Source: an uncultured Luteimonas sp. (GTDB lineage Bacteria; Pseudomonadota; Gammaproteobacteria; Xanthomonadales; Xanthomonadaceae). Taken from it: a stretch of DNA of 21,264 bases. Position numbers and translations under genes: made by a program. Shown here one piece after another: positions 6,066 through 15,629 of the stretch; position 1 is the first letter of the stretch; each line of letters opens with the position of its first letter. The stretch covers positions 1-21,264 of the forward strand of contig CALLKI010000032.1 in the NCBI GenBank assembly GCA_938008415.1. The letters run 5' to 3'. Below the pieces are notes generated by a model. That model was not told the DNA's origin, made no database searches, and saw only the letters and a list, made by a program, of their open reading frames with translations.

Positions 6066-7154
6066 ATGCGCGTTGCACGAACGGTCTGCCCGATCCTGCT
6101 CACGGCGATCCTGCTGTTGTCCGCATGCAGCCGCGAGGAAGCGGTTGCCGATCCGCCGCGCCCGGTGCTCGTCGTCCGGCCGGTGGCAGTGGCGGCCGGT
6201 AGCGGCAACACGTTCCCGGGCGAGGTCCACGCCCGCGAGGAGAGCCCGCTGTCGTTCCGCATCGGCGGCAAGCTCGTCCGTCGCCACGTCGACGCGGGTG
6301 ACCGGGTGCGCCGCGGCGACGTGCTGGCCGAGCTGGACCCGGGCGACATGGAGCTGCAGGCGCAGGCGGCGCGCGCGGAACTGGTGCGGCTGGAGGGTGA
6401 TCTGGACCGCTACCGGGCGCTGCTGGCGCAGCAGCTGGTCAGCCAGTCGGCCTACGACGCCCAGAAGGCCGCGTACGAGGCGGCGAAGGCACGCTACGAG
6501 GTGGCCCGCAACCAGGCCGGATACGCCCGGCTGCGCGCGCCCCGCGACGGCGTGGTCGCCAGCCGCCAGGCCGAAGCGGGGCAGGTGGTCGCGGCCGGCC
6601 AGACCGTCTTCACCCTTGCCGCCGATGGCGGCCGCGAGGTGGTGATCGCGCTGCCCGAGGCGCGCATCCGGCAGTTCCGCGTGGGCCAGCCGGCGGAGGT
6701 CGAACCCTGGGCGGCCCCGGACCGGCGCCTGCCCGCGCGGATCCGCGAGATCGCGCCGGCCGCCGATCCGCAGACCCGGACCTACCAGGCGCGGGTGGCG
6801 CTGGACGACGGGGTGGCCGGGGAGGTGGACCTCGGCCAGAGCGTGCGCGTCCACATCCTGCCCGAGGGCGAAGGCACGGCGCTGGGCGTGCCGCTGGCCG
6901 CGGTCCAGCGTAGCGCCGACGGCGGGACCTCGGTCTGGGTGGTGGACCCGGCGACGTCCACGGTGCGTGCCCGCCCGGTGCGCATCGGCGCCTACGGCGT
7001 GAGCAGCGTGCCGGTACTGGAAGGCCTGTCCGCCGACGACTGGGTGGTGGCCGCGGGCGGCCACCTGCTGCGCGAGGGCCAGGAGGTGGTCGCGGTGGAC
7101 CGGAGCAACCGCCCGGTGATCGCGGCGGCCGCCGGGTCCGGGCGGGCGGAGTAG
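6066..7154 (+). CDS. RND efflux periplasmic adaptor (lipoprotein, MexJ-like)
   Basis: This 362-residue membrane fusion protein bridges the inner-membrane RND pump and an outer-membrane channel. A lipoprotein signal peptide (ILLTAILLLSAC, lipobox LSAC, lipidated Cys21) anchors it. The split lipoyl-like domain appears as SFRIGGKLVRRHVDAGDRVRRGDVLAELD at about 63-91 and YARLRAPRDGVVASRQAEAGQVVAAGQTVF at about 155-184. A coiled-coil hairpin lies between (about 95-150). The ATG at 6066 is preceded by AGGTGA at good spacing. A GTG at 6036 would add ten unconserved residues before the signal peptide and was rejected. It ends six bases before the pump gene. Substrates are unknown. Confidence 0.93.
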   Translation: MRVARTVCPILLTAILLLSACSREEAVADPPRPVLVVRPVAVAAGSGNTFPGEVHAREESPLSFRIGGKLVRRHVDAGDRVRRGDVLAELDPGDMELQAQAARAELVRLEGDLDRYRALLAQQLVSQSAYDAQKAAYEAAKARYEVARNQAGYARLRAPRDGVVASRQAEAGQVVAAGQTVFTLAADGGREVVIALPEARIRQFRVGQPAEVEPWAAPDRRLPARIREIAPAADPQTRTYQARVALDDGVAGEVDLGQSVRVHILPEGEGTALGVPLAAVQRSADGGTSVWVVDPATSTVRARPVRIGAYGVSSVPVLEGLSADDWVVAAGGHLLREGQEVVAVDRSNRPVIAAAAGSGRAE

Positions 7155-7160
7155 GCCGCC

Positions 7161-10100
7161 ATGCGCCGCTTCAACCTGTCGGAGTGGGCGCTGACCCACC
7201 GCAGCCTGGTGCTGTACGCCATGGTCGTGCTGGCGCTGATCGGCGCGTGGTCGTACCGCCAGCTCGGCCAGTCCGAGGACCCCTCGTTCACCTTCCGCGC
7301 CATGGTGGTGCGCACGCTGTGGCCCGGCGCCACCGCCGAGGAGGTCTCGCGCCAGGTCACCGAGCGCATCGAGAAGGCGCTGATGACCACCGGCCAGTAC
7401 GAGTTCATCCGCTCCTATTCGCGCCCCGGCGAGTCGCAGGTGATCTTCATGGCCCGCGACTCGATGAAGTCGAAGGACATCCCGGAGCTCTGGTACCAGA
7501 TCCGCAAGAAGGTCGGCGACATCCGCGCGACGCTGCCGGAAGAGGCAATCGGACCGTTCTTCAACGACGAGTTCGGCGACACCTTCGGCAACATCTACGC
7601 GCTGACCGCGCCCGGCTTCGACTACGCGGTGATGAAGGATTATGCCGACCGCATCCAGCTGGCCCTGGAGCGCGTGCCGGACGTGGGCAAGGTCGAGCTC
7701 GTCGGACTGCAGGACGAGAAGGTCTGGATCGAGGTCTCCAACACCAGGCTGGCCACGCTCGGCATCCCGCTGGCGGCGGTGCACGAGGCGCTGGCGGCAC
7801 AGAACGCGGTGGTCCCGTCGGGCTTCGTCGAGACCGGCAGCGAGCGCGTGCAGCTGCGGGTCGGCGGCCGGTTCGGTTCGGTCGAGGAGATCCTCGGGTT
7901 CCCGGTGCGCGCGAACGGCCGCACCTTCCGGCTCGGTGACATCGCGCGCGTGGAGCGCGGCTTCTCCGACCCGCCGCAGCCGCGCATGCGCTTCATGGGC
8001 GAGGACGCCATCGGCATCGCGGTGGCGATGCGCGACGGTGGCGACATCCTGCGCCTGGGCGAGACGCTCGAGAAGGAATTCCAGCGCCTGCAGAAGACAC
8101 TGCCGGCGGGCATGCAGCTGCGCAAGGTCAGCGACCAGCCGCAGGCGGTGCGCGAGTCCGTCGGCGAGTTCGTCCGCGTGCTGGCCGAGGCGGTGGCCAT
8201 CGTGCTGCTGGTCAGCTTCTTCTCGCTGGGCCTGCGCACGGGCCTGGTGGTCGCGGTCAGCATCCCGCTGGTGCTGGCGATGACCTTCGCGGCGATGCAC
8301 TACTTCGGCATCGGCCTGCACAAGGTCTCGCTGGGCGCGCTGGTGCTCGCGCTCGGCCTGCTGGTGGACGACGCGATCATCGCCGTGGAGATGATGGCGG
8401 TGAAGATGGAGCAGGGCCTGGAGCGGATGAAGGCGGCGGGCTTCGCCTACGAGAGCACCGCGTTCCCGATGCTCACCGGCACCCTGGTCACCGCCGCCGG
8501 CTTCCTGCCGATCGCGACCGCGGCCTCGAGCACGGGCGAGTACACCCGCTCGCTGTTCCAGGTGGTGACGATCTCGCTGGTGCTGTCGTGGATCGCCGCG
8601 GTGCTGTTCATCCCGTACCTCGGCTACCACATGCTGCCCGACCCGCACGCGGGCCGCGCGTCCGGGCCGGGGCCGCTGCGCGCGCGCCTGGCCGCGCGTT
8701 TCCCGGCGCTGGCGCGCTGGATCGCGCCGCCGCCCGCCGCGCACGGGCGCGATCCGTACGACACGCCGTTCTACCGCAGCTTCCGCAGCCTGCTCGACGC
8801 CTGCCTGCGCCGCCGCTGGCTGGTGATCGGTGCCACCGCGGCCGCGTTCGCCGCCTCGGTGCTGCTGTTCCGGTTCGTGCCGCAGCAGTTCTTCCCCGAC
8901 TCGACCCGGCCGGAACTGATGGTCGACCTCGAGCTGGAGGAAGGCGCCTCGCTCAAGGCCACCGATGCCCAGGCGCGGCGGCTGGAGGAACTGCTGGCGC
9001 AGCGCGACGACATCGAGAACTACGTGGCCTACGTCGGCACCGGATCGCCGCGTTTCTACCTGCCGCTGGACCAGCAGCTGCCGCAGGCCCACTTCAGCCA
9101 GTTCGTGGTCCGCGCCAGGGACCTCGCGGCGCGCGAGGCGCTGCGCAGCTGGCTGATCGAAGAGGTCGCGCCGGCGTTCCCCGAGCTGCAGATGCGCGTC
9201 ACCCGGCTCGAGAACGGCCCGCCGGTCGGCTACCCGGTCCAGTTCCGCGTCTCCGGCGAGCACATCGACCGGGTGCTGGCGATTGCCCGCCAGGTGGCGG
9301 AGAAGGTGCGCGCCAACCCGCACGTGGCCAACGTCAACCTCGACTGGGAAGAGCCTGGCAAGGTGGTGCGGCTGGACATCGACCAGGAACGCGCGCGCGC
9401 GCTGGGCATCAGCAGCCGCGACGTGGCCGGTTTCCTGATGGCCTCGCTGAACGGGCTGAAGGTCAGCACCTACCGCGAGGACAACGAACTGATCGAGGTG
9501 CTGCTGCGCGGCCCTGCCGACGAGCGCGTGGACCTCGACGGGCTGCCCGACCTGGCGGTGCCCACGCCAGGCGGCAGCGTGCCGCTGTCGCAGATCGCGC
9601 GCCTGGAATACGGCTTCGAGCATGGCGTGATCTGGCACCGCAACCGCCTGCCGACGGTGACCGTGCGTGCCGACATCCGCGACGGCCTGACCCCGCCGAC
9701 GGTGACCGCGCAGATCCTGCCCACGCTGGAGGAGATCCGCGCGGCGCTGCCGGAAGGCTACCTGCTCGAGACCGGCGGCACGGTCGAGGACTCGGGGCGC
9801 GGCCAGCGCTCGATCATGGCCGGCATGCCGCTGTTCGTGCTGGTGGTGACCACGCTGCTGATGCTGCAGCTGCGCAGCTTCCCGCGCGTGGCGCTGGTGC
9901 TGCTGACCGCGCCGCTGGGCCTGATCGGCGTGACCCTCGCGCTGCTGCTGTTCCGGGTGCCGTTCGGTTTCGTGGCCATGCTCGGCACCATCGCCCTCGC
10001 GGGCATGATCATGCGCAACTCGGTGATCCTGGTGGACCAGATCCAGCAGGACATCGACGCAGGCCACGATCGCTGGCACGCGATCATCGACGCCACCGTG

Positions 10101-10295
10101 CGCCGATTCCGGCCGATCGTGCTGACCGCGCTGGCGGCGATCCTGGCGATGATCCCGCTTTCGCGCAGCGCCTTCTTCGGGCCGATGGCGGTGGCGATCA
10201 TGGGCGGCCTGACCGTGGCCACGGTGCTGACCCTGCTGTTCCTGCCGGCGCTGTACGCGGCGTGGTTCCGGGTGCGGCCCGCGGAGGCGCGCTGA
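7161..10295 (+). CDS. RND efflux transporter, HAE1/MexK-like inner-membrane pump
   Basis: This 1044-residue proton-driven exporter belongs to the AcrB/MexK superfamily. TM1 lies at about 15-33. The proton-relay aspartate pair in TM4 is present (GLLVDDAIIAVE, Asp403-Asp404). Large periplasmic loops follow TM1 and TM7 (TM7 at about 553-572), and the C-terminal TM bundle starts at about residue 890. In the helix equivalent to AcrB TM10, the motif is MIMRNSVILVDQI, with Arg where AcrB has Lys940; I recall this as usual for the MexK-like branch. Length fits the family. It is co-transcribed with the adaptor and lies under the divergent TetR control. No outer-membrane gene follows, so the pump probably borrows a TolC-type channel such as the one at 3152-4492. 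Multidrug export is inferred. Confidence 0.94.
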   Translation: MRRFNLSEWALTHRSLVLYAMVVLALIGAWSYRQLGQSEDPSFTFRAMVVRTLWPGATAEEVSRQVTERIEKALMTTGQYEFIRSYSRPGESQVIFMARDSMKSKDIPELWYQIRKKVGDIRATLPEEAIGPFFNDEFGDTFGNIYALTAPGFDYAVMKDYADRIQLALERVPDVGKVELVGLQDEKVWIEVSNTRLATLGIPLAAVHEALAAQNAVVPSGFVETGSERVQLRVGGRFGSVEEILGFPVRANGRTFRLGDIARVERGFSDPPQPRMRFMGEDAIGIAVAMRDGGDILRLGETLEKEFQRLQKTLPAGMQLRKVSDQPQAVRESVGEFVRVLAEAVAIVLLVSFFSLGLRTGLVVAVSIPLVLAMTFAAMHYFGIGLHKVSLGALVLALGLLVDDAIIAVEMMAVKMEQGLERMKAAGFAYESTAFPMLTGTLVTAAGFLPIATAASSTGEYTRSLFQVVTISLVLSWIAAVLFIPYLGYHMLPDPHAGRASGPGPLRARLAARFPALARWIAPPPAAHGRDPYDTPFYRSFRSLLDACLRRRWLVIGATAAAFAASVLLFRFVPQQFFPDSTRPELMVDLELEEGASLKATDAQARRLEELLAQRDDIENYVAYVGTGSPRFYLPLDQQLPQAHFSQFVVRARDLAAREALRSWLIEEVAPAFPELQMRVTRLENGPPVGYPVQFRVSGEHIDRVLAIARQVAEKVRANPHVANVNLDWEEPGKVVRLDIDQERARALGISSRDVAGFLMASLNGLKVSTYREDNELIEVLLRGPADERVDLDGLPDLAVPTPGGSVPLSQIARLEYGFEHGVIWHRNRLPTVTVRADIRDGLTPPTVTAQILPTLEEIRAALPEGYLLETGGTVEDSGRGQRSIMAGMPLFVLVVTTLLMLQLRSFPRVALVLLTAPLGLIGVTLALLLFRVPFGFVAMLGTIALAGMIMRNSVILVDQIQQDIDAGHDRWHAIIDATVRRFRPIVLTALAAILAMIPLSRSAFFGPMAVAIMGGLTVATVLTLLFLPALYAAWFRVRPAEAR

Positions 10296-10349
10296 GCGGC
10301 AAGGCGGATCATCCGCGGTCCCGGCGGGCCGCGCCACGGCATGCCCGGC
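10296..10349. other. Convergent gap, pump gene to zinc-ribbon gene
   Basis: This 54-base gap lies between the two converging genes. GCGGAT (10304-10309) and ATCCGC (10311-10316) form a short inverted repeat, but no T tract follows on either strand. No good terminator is seen. Confidence 0.4.
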
Positions 10350-10679
10350 TCAGACGCGGATCCGCGTGCCCGCGCGCGGCGCGCCGCACGACCGGCAGCG
10401 TGCCCGTTGCGGTGGATTGTCCGCCCGGCAGGACGGGCAGCGCCACGTCGCCGCCGCGGCGCCGCCGGGATCGAGCACGGAACGCGGGAATCCGCCGCCG
10501 CAGCGTTCGCATTCGACGCGGACGTCGCGTGGGGAGGACGTGTACACCGGGATGAAGAACAGCGTGACCCGGTGTTTCCAGCCGGCAAGCACGTAACGGC
10601 ATTCGCGGTCGCAGGCCGGGCAGTGGAAGCTGCCCGATCCGAGCGGGACCTTTTCCGACGAGAACCCCAGGATGAGCAT
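10350..10679 (-). CDS. Small double zinc-ribbon protein of unknown function
   Basis: This encodes a 109-residue cytosolic protein with two cysteine clusters. The first is FHCPAC...(33 residues)...CERC (Cys20, Cys23, Cys57, Cys60), with the FFIPVYT stretch typical of zinc-ribbon_15-type proteins. The second is WRCPSCRADNPPQRARCRSCG (Cys81, Cys84, Cys95, Cys98), a W-x-C-x2-C...C-x2-C knuckle like a RanBP2-type or double-zinc-ribbon finger. The ATG at 10679 gives MLILGF before the first ribbon, a family-like start. No Shine-Dalgarno or clear promoter is visible. The cysteine spacing argues that this frame is coding, although the area has long open frames in several phases. The partner (nucleic acid or protein) is unknown. 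It is convergent with the pump gene and downstream of leuB, apparently as a separate unit. Confidence 0.72.
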   Translation of the reverse strand: MLILGFSSEKVPLGSGSFHCPACDRECRYVLAGWKHRVTLFFIPVYTSSPRDVRVECERCGGGFPRSVLDPGGAAAATWRCPSCRADNPPQRARCRSCGAPRAGTRIRV

Positions 10680-10892
10680 GGCGGTGGCGTGGGATGCGTC
10701 CGCGCCGCGCCAGGCGATGCCGCGCGGCGCCACCGCGCAGGCACGCCATCCGGGCACGAACGGCCGGGCGCATCGTACGTCCTGTCGGGGCGCGGCTGTC
10801 CGGAACCGTTCCAGCCCGCACGGCCGCCGTCCACGGGTCCGGATGCGCCGCGGTGCATGCCGCGCCTCCCGTGCCGGGGCGACAGGATACGG
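10680..10892. other. Intergenic region upstream of the zinc-ribbon gene
   Basis: This very GC-rich stretch lies between the leuB hairpin and the zinc-ribbon gene. Several frames are open through it, but none shows a recognisable domain or credible start. It should contain the zinc-ribbon promoter; I see no convincing -35/-10 pair. Confidence 0.4.
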
Positions 10893-10926
10893 CGGCGGGC
10901 GCGGGACCGGGTGCCCGCGCCCGCCG
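10893..10926 (-). terminator. GC-rich hairpin ending the ilv-leu operon
   Basis: A perfect 13-bp inverted repeat (10893-10905 with 10914-10926) encloses an 8-base loop, starting 16 bases after the leuB stop. It is almost all G and C. The downstream minus-strand sequence (CCGTATCCTGTC) has no T tract. It may therefore be a 3' stabilising hairpin or a non-canonical terminator rather than a standard intrinsic terminator. Confidence 0.55.
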
Positions 10927-10942
10927 GCAACCGGGACGCGCG

Positions 10943-12022
10943 TCAATCGCGCAGCCTGACCACGTAGAAGCCTTCCGGCAGGCGCGCGATCACCGCCCGG
11001 GTCACGGCGTCCGTGGACAGGTCGCCGCCGAGGTCGGCGGTGAAGGCCCCGTCCGCAAGCGCGGCATCCACCGCGGTCTCGATGCAGCGCGCCTCCGCCT
11101 CCAGCCCCAGCGAGTGGCGCAGCAGCAGCGCGGCGCTGAGGATGGTGCCGATGGGGTTGGCCAGGCCCTTGCCGGCGATGTCCGGCGCCGAGCCGTGGAT
11201 CGGCTCGTACAGGCCGATGCCGCCGTCGCCCAGCGAGGCCGAGGCCAGCAGGCCCAGCGAGCCGGCCAGCATCGAGGCCTCGTCGGTGAGGATGTCGCCG
11301 AACATGTTCTCGGTGACGATGACGTCGTAGGCGCGCGGCCGGGCGATCAGGTGCATCGCCATCGAGTCCACCAGCTGGTGCTCGAGGGTGACGTCGGGGA
11401 ATTCCTCGCGCACGACGCGGGTGGCGACGTCTCGCCACAGCCGCGAGGTCTCCAGCACGTTGGCCTTGTCCACCGAGGTGACGTGGCCGCGGCGCGCGCG
11501 CGCCAGGGTGCAGGCGCGGCGGACCACGCGCTCGATCTCGGCGACGCTGTAGCGGCACAGGTCGCTGGCGCCGCCGGCGTCGCGGGCCTTGTCGCCGAAG
11601 TAGATGCCGCCGGTCAGCTCGCGCACCACCAGCAGGTCCACGCCGGCGAGCAGGTGCGGCTTGACCGGCGAGGCGCCGATCGCCGCCGGGTGCGGGCGCA
11701 CCGGGCGCAGGTTGGCGTACAGGCCGAGCGCCTTGCGCAGCGCCAGCAGGCCCTGTTCGGGGCGCACCTTCGCGTTCGGGTCGCTCCACTTCGGCCCGCC
11801 CACGGCGCCGAGCAGCACCGCGTCGGCCCTGCGGCAGGCATCGAGCGTGGCCGGCGGCAGCGGGTCGCCGTGGCGGTCGATGGCGATGCCGCCGATGTCG
11901 TGCTCGTGGAAACGGAAGTCGTGGCCGTGGCGCAGGCCGACCTCGCGCAGCACCTCCGCGGCGGCGGCGGTGACTTCGGGGCCGATGCCGTCGCCCGGCA
12001 GCAGGACGATGTCAGCGCGCAT
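10943..12022 (-). CDS. leuB: 3-isopropylmalate dehydrogenase
   Basis: This 359-residue NAD-dependent enzyme oxidises and decarboxylates 3-isopropylmalate, the third step of leucine synthesis. Family marks are LLPGDGIGPEV, LGAVGGPKW, YANLRPVRP, RELTGGIYFG, and the active-site VTSVDKANVLETSRLW (Lys186). The metal-binding aspartates are Asp219, Asp243 and Asp247 (MFGDILTDEAS). The C-terminal GLYEPIHGSAPDIAGKGLANP binds NAD and is diagnostic for LeuB. The ATG at 12022 overlaps the end of leuD by 11 bases, so translation is probably coupled. It is the last gene of the operon. The identification is secure. Confidence 0.97.
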   Translation of the reverse strand: MRADIVLLPGDGIGPEVTAAAAEVLREVGLRHGHDFRFHEHDIGGIAIDRHGDPLPPATLDACRRADAVLLGAVGGPKWSDPNAKVRPEQGLLALRKALGLYANLRPVRPHPAAIGASPVKPHLLAGVDLLVVRELTGGIYFGDKARDAGGASDLCRYSVAEIERVVRRACTLARARRGHVTSVDKANVLETSRLWRDVATRVVREEFPDVTLEHQLVDSMAMHLIARPRAYDVIVTENMFGDILTDEASMLAGSLGLLASASLGDGGIGLYEPIHGSAPDIAGKGLANPIGTILSAALLLRHSLGLEAEARCIETAVDAALADGAFTADLGGDLSTDAVTRAVIARLPEGFYVVRLRD

Positions 12023-12635
12023 GGAAGCGTTCCTCGTACAGTCGGATCTCGTTCTCGCGGGCGAGCAGCCAGCCCAGCTCGTCCACGCCCTCCAGCAGGC
12101 AGGTGCGCGCGAAGTCGTCGAGCGGGAAGTGGAAGACCTGCCGGTCCGGCGTGCGCAGCTCGCGGGTGGCGATGTCGATCTCCAGCTCGTCGTCCGGGCG
12201 CCGCATCAGCATCTGCACCACCGGCTCGGGCAGCACCACCGGCAGCAGCCCGTTCTTGAGCGCGTTGTTGCGGAAGATGTCGGCGATCCCGCTGCTGACC
12301 ACCGCGCGCAGGCCGAGGTCGCGCAGCGCCCACGGCGCGTGCTCGCGCGAGGAACCGCAGCCGAAGTTGCACCCGGCCAGCAGGATCGTGCGGCCGGCGT
12401 TCTCCGGGCGGTTGAACGGGAAGTCCGGGTTCGGGCTGCCGTCGGCCAGCCAGCGCCAGTCGTGGAAGGCGTGCCTGCCCAGGCCCTCGCGCGTGGTGGT
12501 CGAGAGGAAGCGCGCCGGGATGATCTGGTCGGTGTCGATGTTGGTCTGCGGCAGTACCACGCTGCGCGAGACGATCCGAACCAGCGGATCGCGCCGCGGC
12601 GAGGCCGGGCGGGTGGCGGCGGCGGATTGCATCAT
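12012..12635 (-). CDS. leuD: 3-isopropylmalate dehydratase, small subunit
   Basis: This 207-residue subunit pairs with LeuC to isomerise 2-isopropylmalate to 3-isopropylmalate. Diagnostic blocks are NIDTDQIIPARFL (32-44), HAFHDWRWLADG, LLAGCNFGCGSSREHAPWAL (85-104), and SSGIADIFRNNALKNGLLPV. It begins with two successive ATGs. The first, at 12635, overlaps the leuC stop in an ATGA junction and is preferred, giving an N-terminal extension of about 14 residues before the conserved core. The length fits the family (about 200-215). It lies in the operon between leuC and leuB. Confidence 0.96.
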   Translation of the reverse strand: MMQSAAATRPASPRRDPLVRIVSRSVVLPQTNIDTDQIIPARFLSTTTREGLGRHAFHDWRWLADGSPNPDFPFNRPENAGRTILLAGCNFGCGSSREHAPWALRDLGLRAVVSSGIADIFRNNALKNGLLPVVLPEPVVQMLMRRPDDELEIDIATRELRTPDRQVFHFPLDDFARTCLLEGVDELGWLLARENEIRLYEERFHAR

Positions 12636-14065
12636 GCGACCTCGGATTGCTCGTGGGAGGGGAAGAGTTCGCGCGGGTCGGCGACGTGGCCGTTGACCGC
12701 GGCCCAGGCGGCGGTCAGCGGCGAGGCCAGCAGCGTGCGCGCCCCCGGTCCCTGCCGGCCCTCGAAGTTGCGGTTGCTGGTGGAGACGGCGAGCTGGCCC
12801 GGGCCGACCAGGTCGCCGTTCATGGCGATGCACATGGAGCATCCGGGCTCGCGCCACTCGGCGCCGGCGGCGCGGATGACCTCGTGGATGCCCTCGGCCT
12901 CGGCCTGGCGCTTGACCTGTTCCGAACCGGGCACCACCAGCATGCGCACGTGCGGCGCGACGCGGCGGCCGCGCAGCACGCCGGCGACCTCGCGCAGGTC
13001 GCGCAGGCGGCCGTTGGTGCAGGAGCCGACGAAGACCACGTCCACGCGCTTGCCCTTGAGCGTCTCGCCGGGCTGGAAGCCCATGTAGTCCAGGCCCTTG
13101 CGCGCCACCGGGTCGTTCGCGGGCGGGATCGGCGCGTCCACGGCGATCGCGGTGCCGGGATGCGTGCCCCAGGTCAGCGTGGGCCGGATCTCCGAGGCGT
13201 CGATGTGCACTTCCACGTCGAATTCCGCGCCCTCGTCGCTGGCCAGCGAGCGCCAGTACGCGACGGCGCGTTCGAACGCCTCGCCCTTCGGCGCGCGCGG
13301 CGCGCGTGCCAGCCATTCGAAGGTGGTGTCGTCTGGCGCGACCATGCCCGCGCGCGCGCCGGCCTCGATGGACATGTTGCACAGGGTCATCCGCTGCTCC
13401 ATGTCCATCGCGCGCACCGCCGGTCCGCGGTACTCGATCACGTGCCCGGTGCCGCCGCCGACGCCGATCTTCCCGATCACGTGCAGGATCACGTCCTTGG
13501 CGCCGACGCCGGGCGCGAGCGTGCCGCCGATGGTGATCGCCATCGTCCTCGCCTTGCGTTGCAGCAGGCACTGGGTGGCCAGCACGTGGCCGACCTCGCT
13601 GGTGCCGATGCCGAAGGCGAGCGCGCCGAACGCGCCGTGGGTGCTGGTGTGGCTGTCGCCGCAGACGATGGTCATGCCGGGCCGGGTCAGGCCCAGCTCC
13701 GGCGCCATCACGTGGACGATGCCGCGGCGGTCCGAGCCGAAGTCGAACAGCTCGATGCCGAACTCGGCGCAGTTGCGCGCAAGCTGCCCGACCTGGCGCT
13801 CGGAAGCCTCGCTGGCGTAGGGCAGGCGGCCGTCCGGCCCGGGCGGCAGGGTCGGCGTGGAGTGGTCCATCGTCGCCTTGGTCAGGTCCGGTCGGCGCGG
13901 GCGCAGGCCGCGCGCGCGCAGCTCGTCGAAGGCCTGCGGCGAGGTGACCTCGTGGATCAGGTGCAGGTCGATGTACAGCACCGCGGGCGCGTCGTCGCTC
14001 TCGGGGACGACGACGTGCGCGTCCCACAGCTTGTCGTACATCGTCTTCGGTGGATGGCCGGTCAT
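12632..14065 (-). CDS. leuC: 3-isopropylmalate dehydratase, large subunit
   Basis: This 477-residue aconitase-family enzyme carries the [4Fe-4S] cluster of isopropylmalate isomerase. The three cluster cysteines are Cys349 (VGSCTNGR) and Cys409 plus Cys412 (EPGCSMCIAMN). Other marks are TLYDKLWDAHVV-like MYDKLWDAHVV at the N-terminus, YIDLHLIHEVTSPQAF, CGDSHTSTHGAFGALAFGIGTSEV, and the C-terminal STSNRNFEGRQGPGARTLLASP. The ATG at 14065 gives the normal length. It starts 28 bases after the leuA stop, the widest gap among the structural genes of the operon. It overlaps leuD by four bases. Confidence 0.97.
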   Translation of the reverse strand: MTGHPPKTMYDKLWDAHVVVPESDDAPAVLYIDLHLIHEVTSPQAFDELRARGLRPRRPDLTKATMDHSTPTLPPGPDGRLPYASEASERQVGQLARNCAEFGIELFDFGSDRRGIVHVMAPELGLTRPGMTIVCGDSHTSTHGAFGALAFGIGTSEVGHVLATQCLLQRKARTMAITIGGTLAPGVGAKDVILHVIGKIGVGGGTGHVIEYRGPAVRAMDMEQRMTLCNMSIEAGARAGMVAPDDTTFEWLARAPRAPKGEAFERAVAYWRSLASDEGAEFDVEVHIDASEIRPTLTWGTHPGTAIAVDAPIPPANDPVARKGLDYMGFQPGETLKGKRVDVVFVGSCTNGRLRDLREVAGVLRGRRVAPHVRMLVVPGSEQVKRQAEAEGIHEVIRAAGAEWREPGCSMCIAMNGDLVGPGQLAVSTSNRNFEGRQGPGARTLLASPLTAAWAAVNGHVADPRELFPSHEQSEVA

Positions 14066-14093
14066 GGCGTGTCCGTGCTCCCGGTGCGTCCGT

Positions 14094-15625
<1,532 letters not shown>

Positions 15626-15629
<4 letters not shown>

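Noticed and set aside
5436..10337. A 1633-codon open frame on the minus strand, antisense to the pump genes
   Set aside because: It is made of His, Gln, Arg and Ala-rich low-information sequence, the typical reverse-strand shadow of GC-rich coding DNA. The plus-strand genes there have clear domains.
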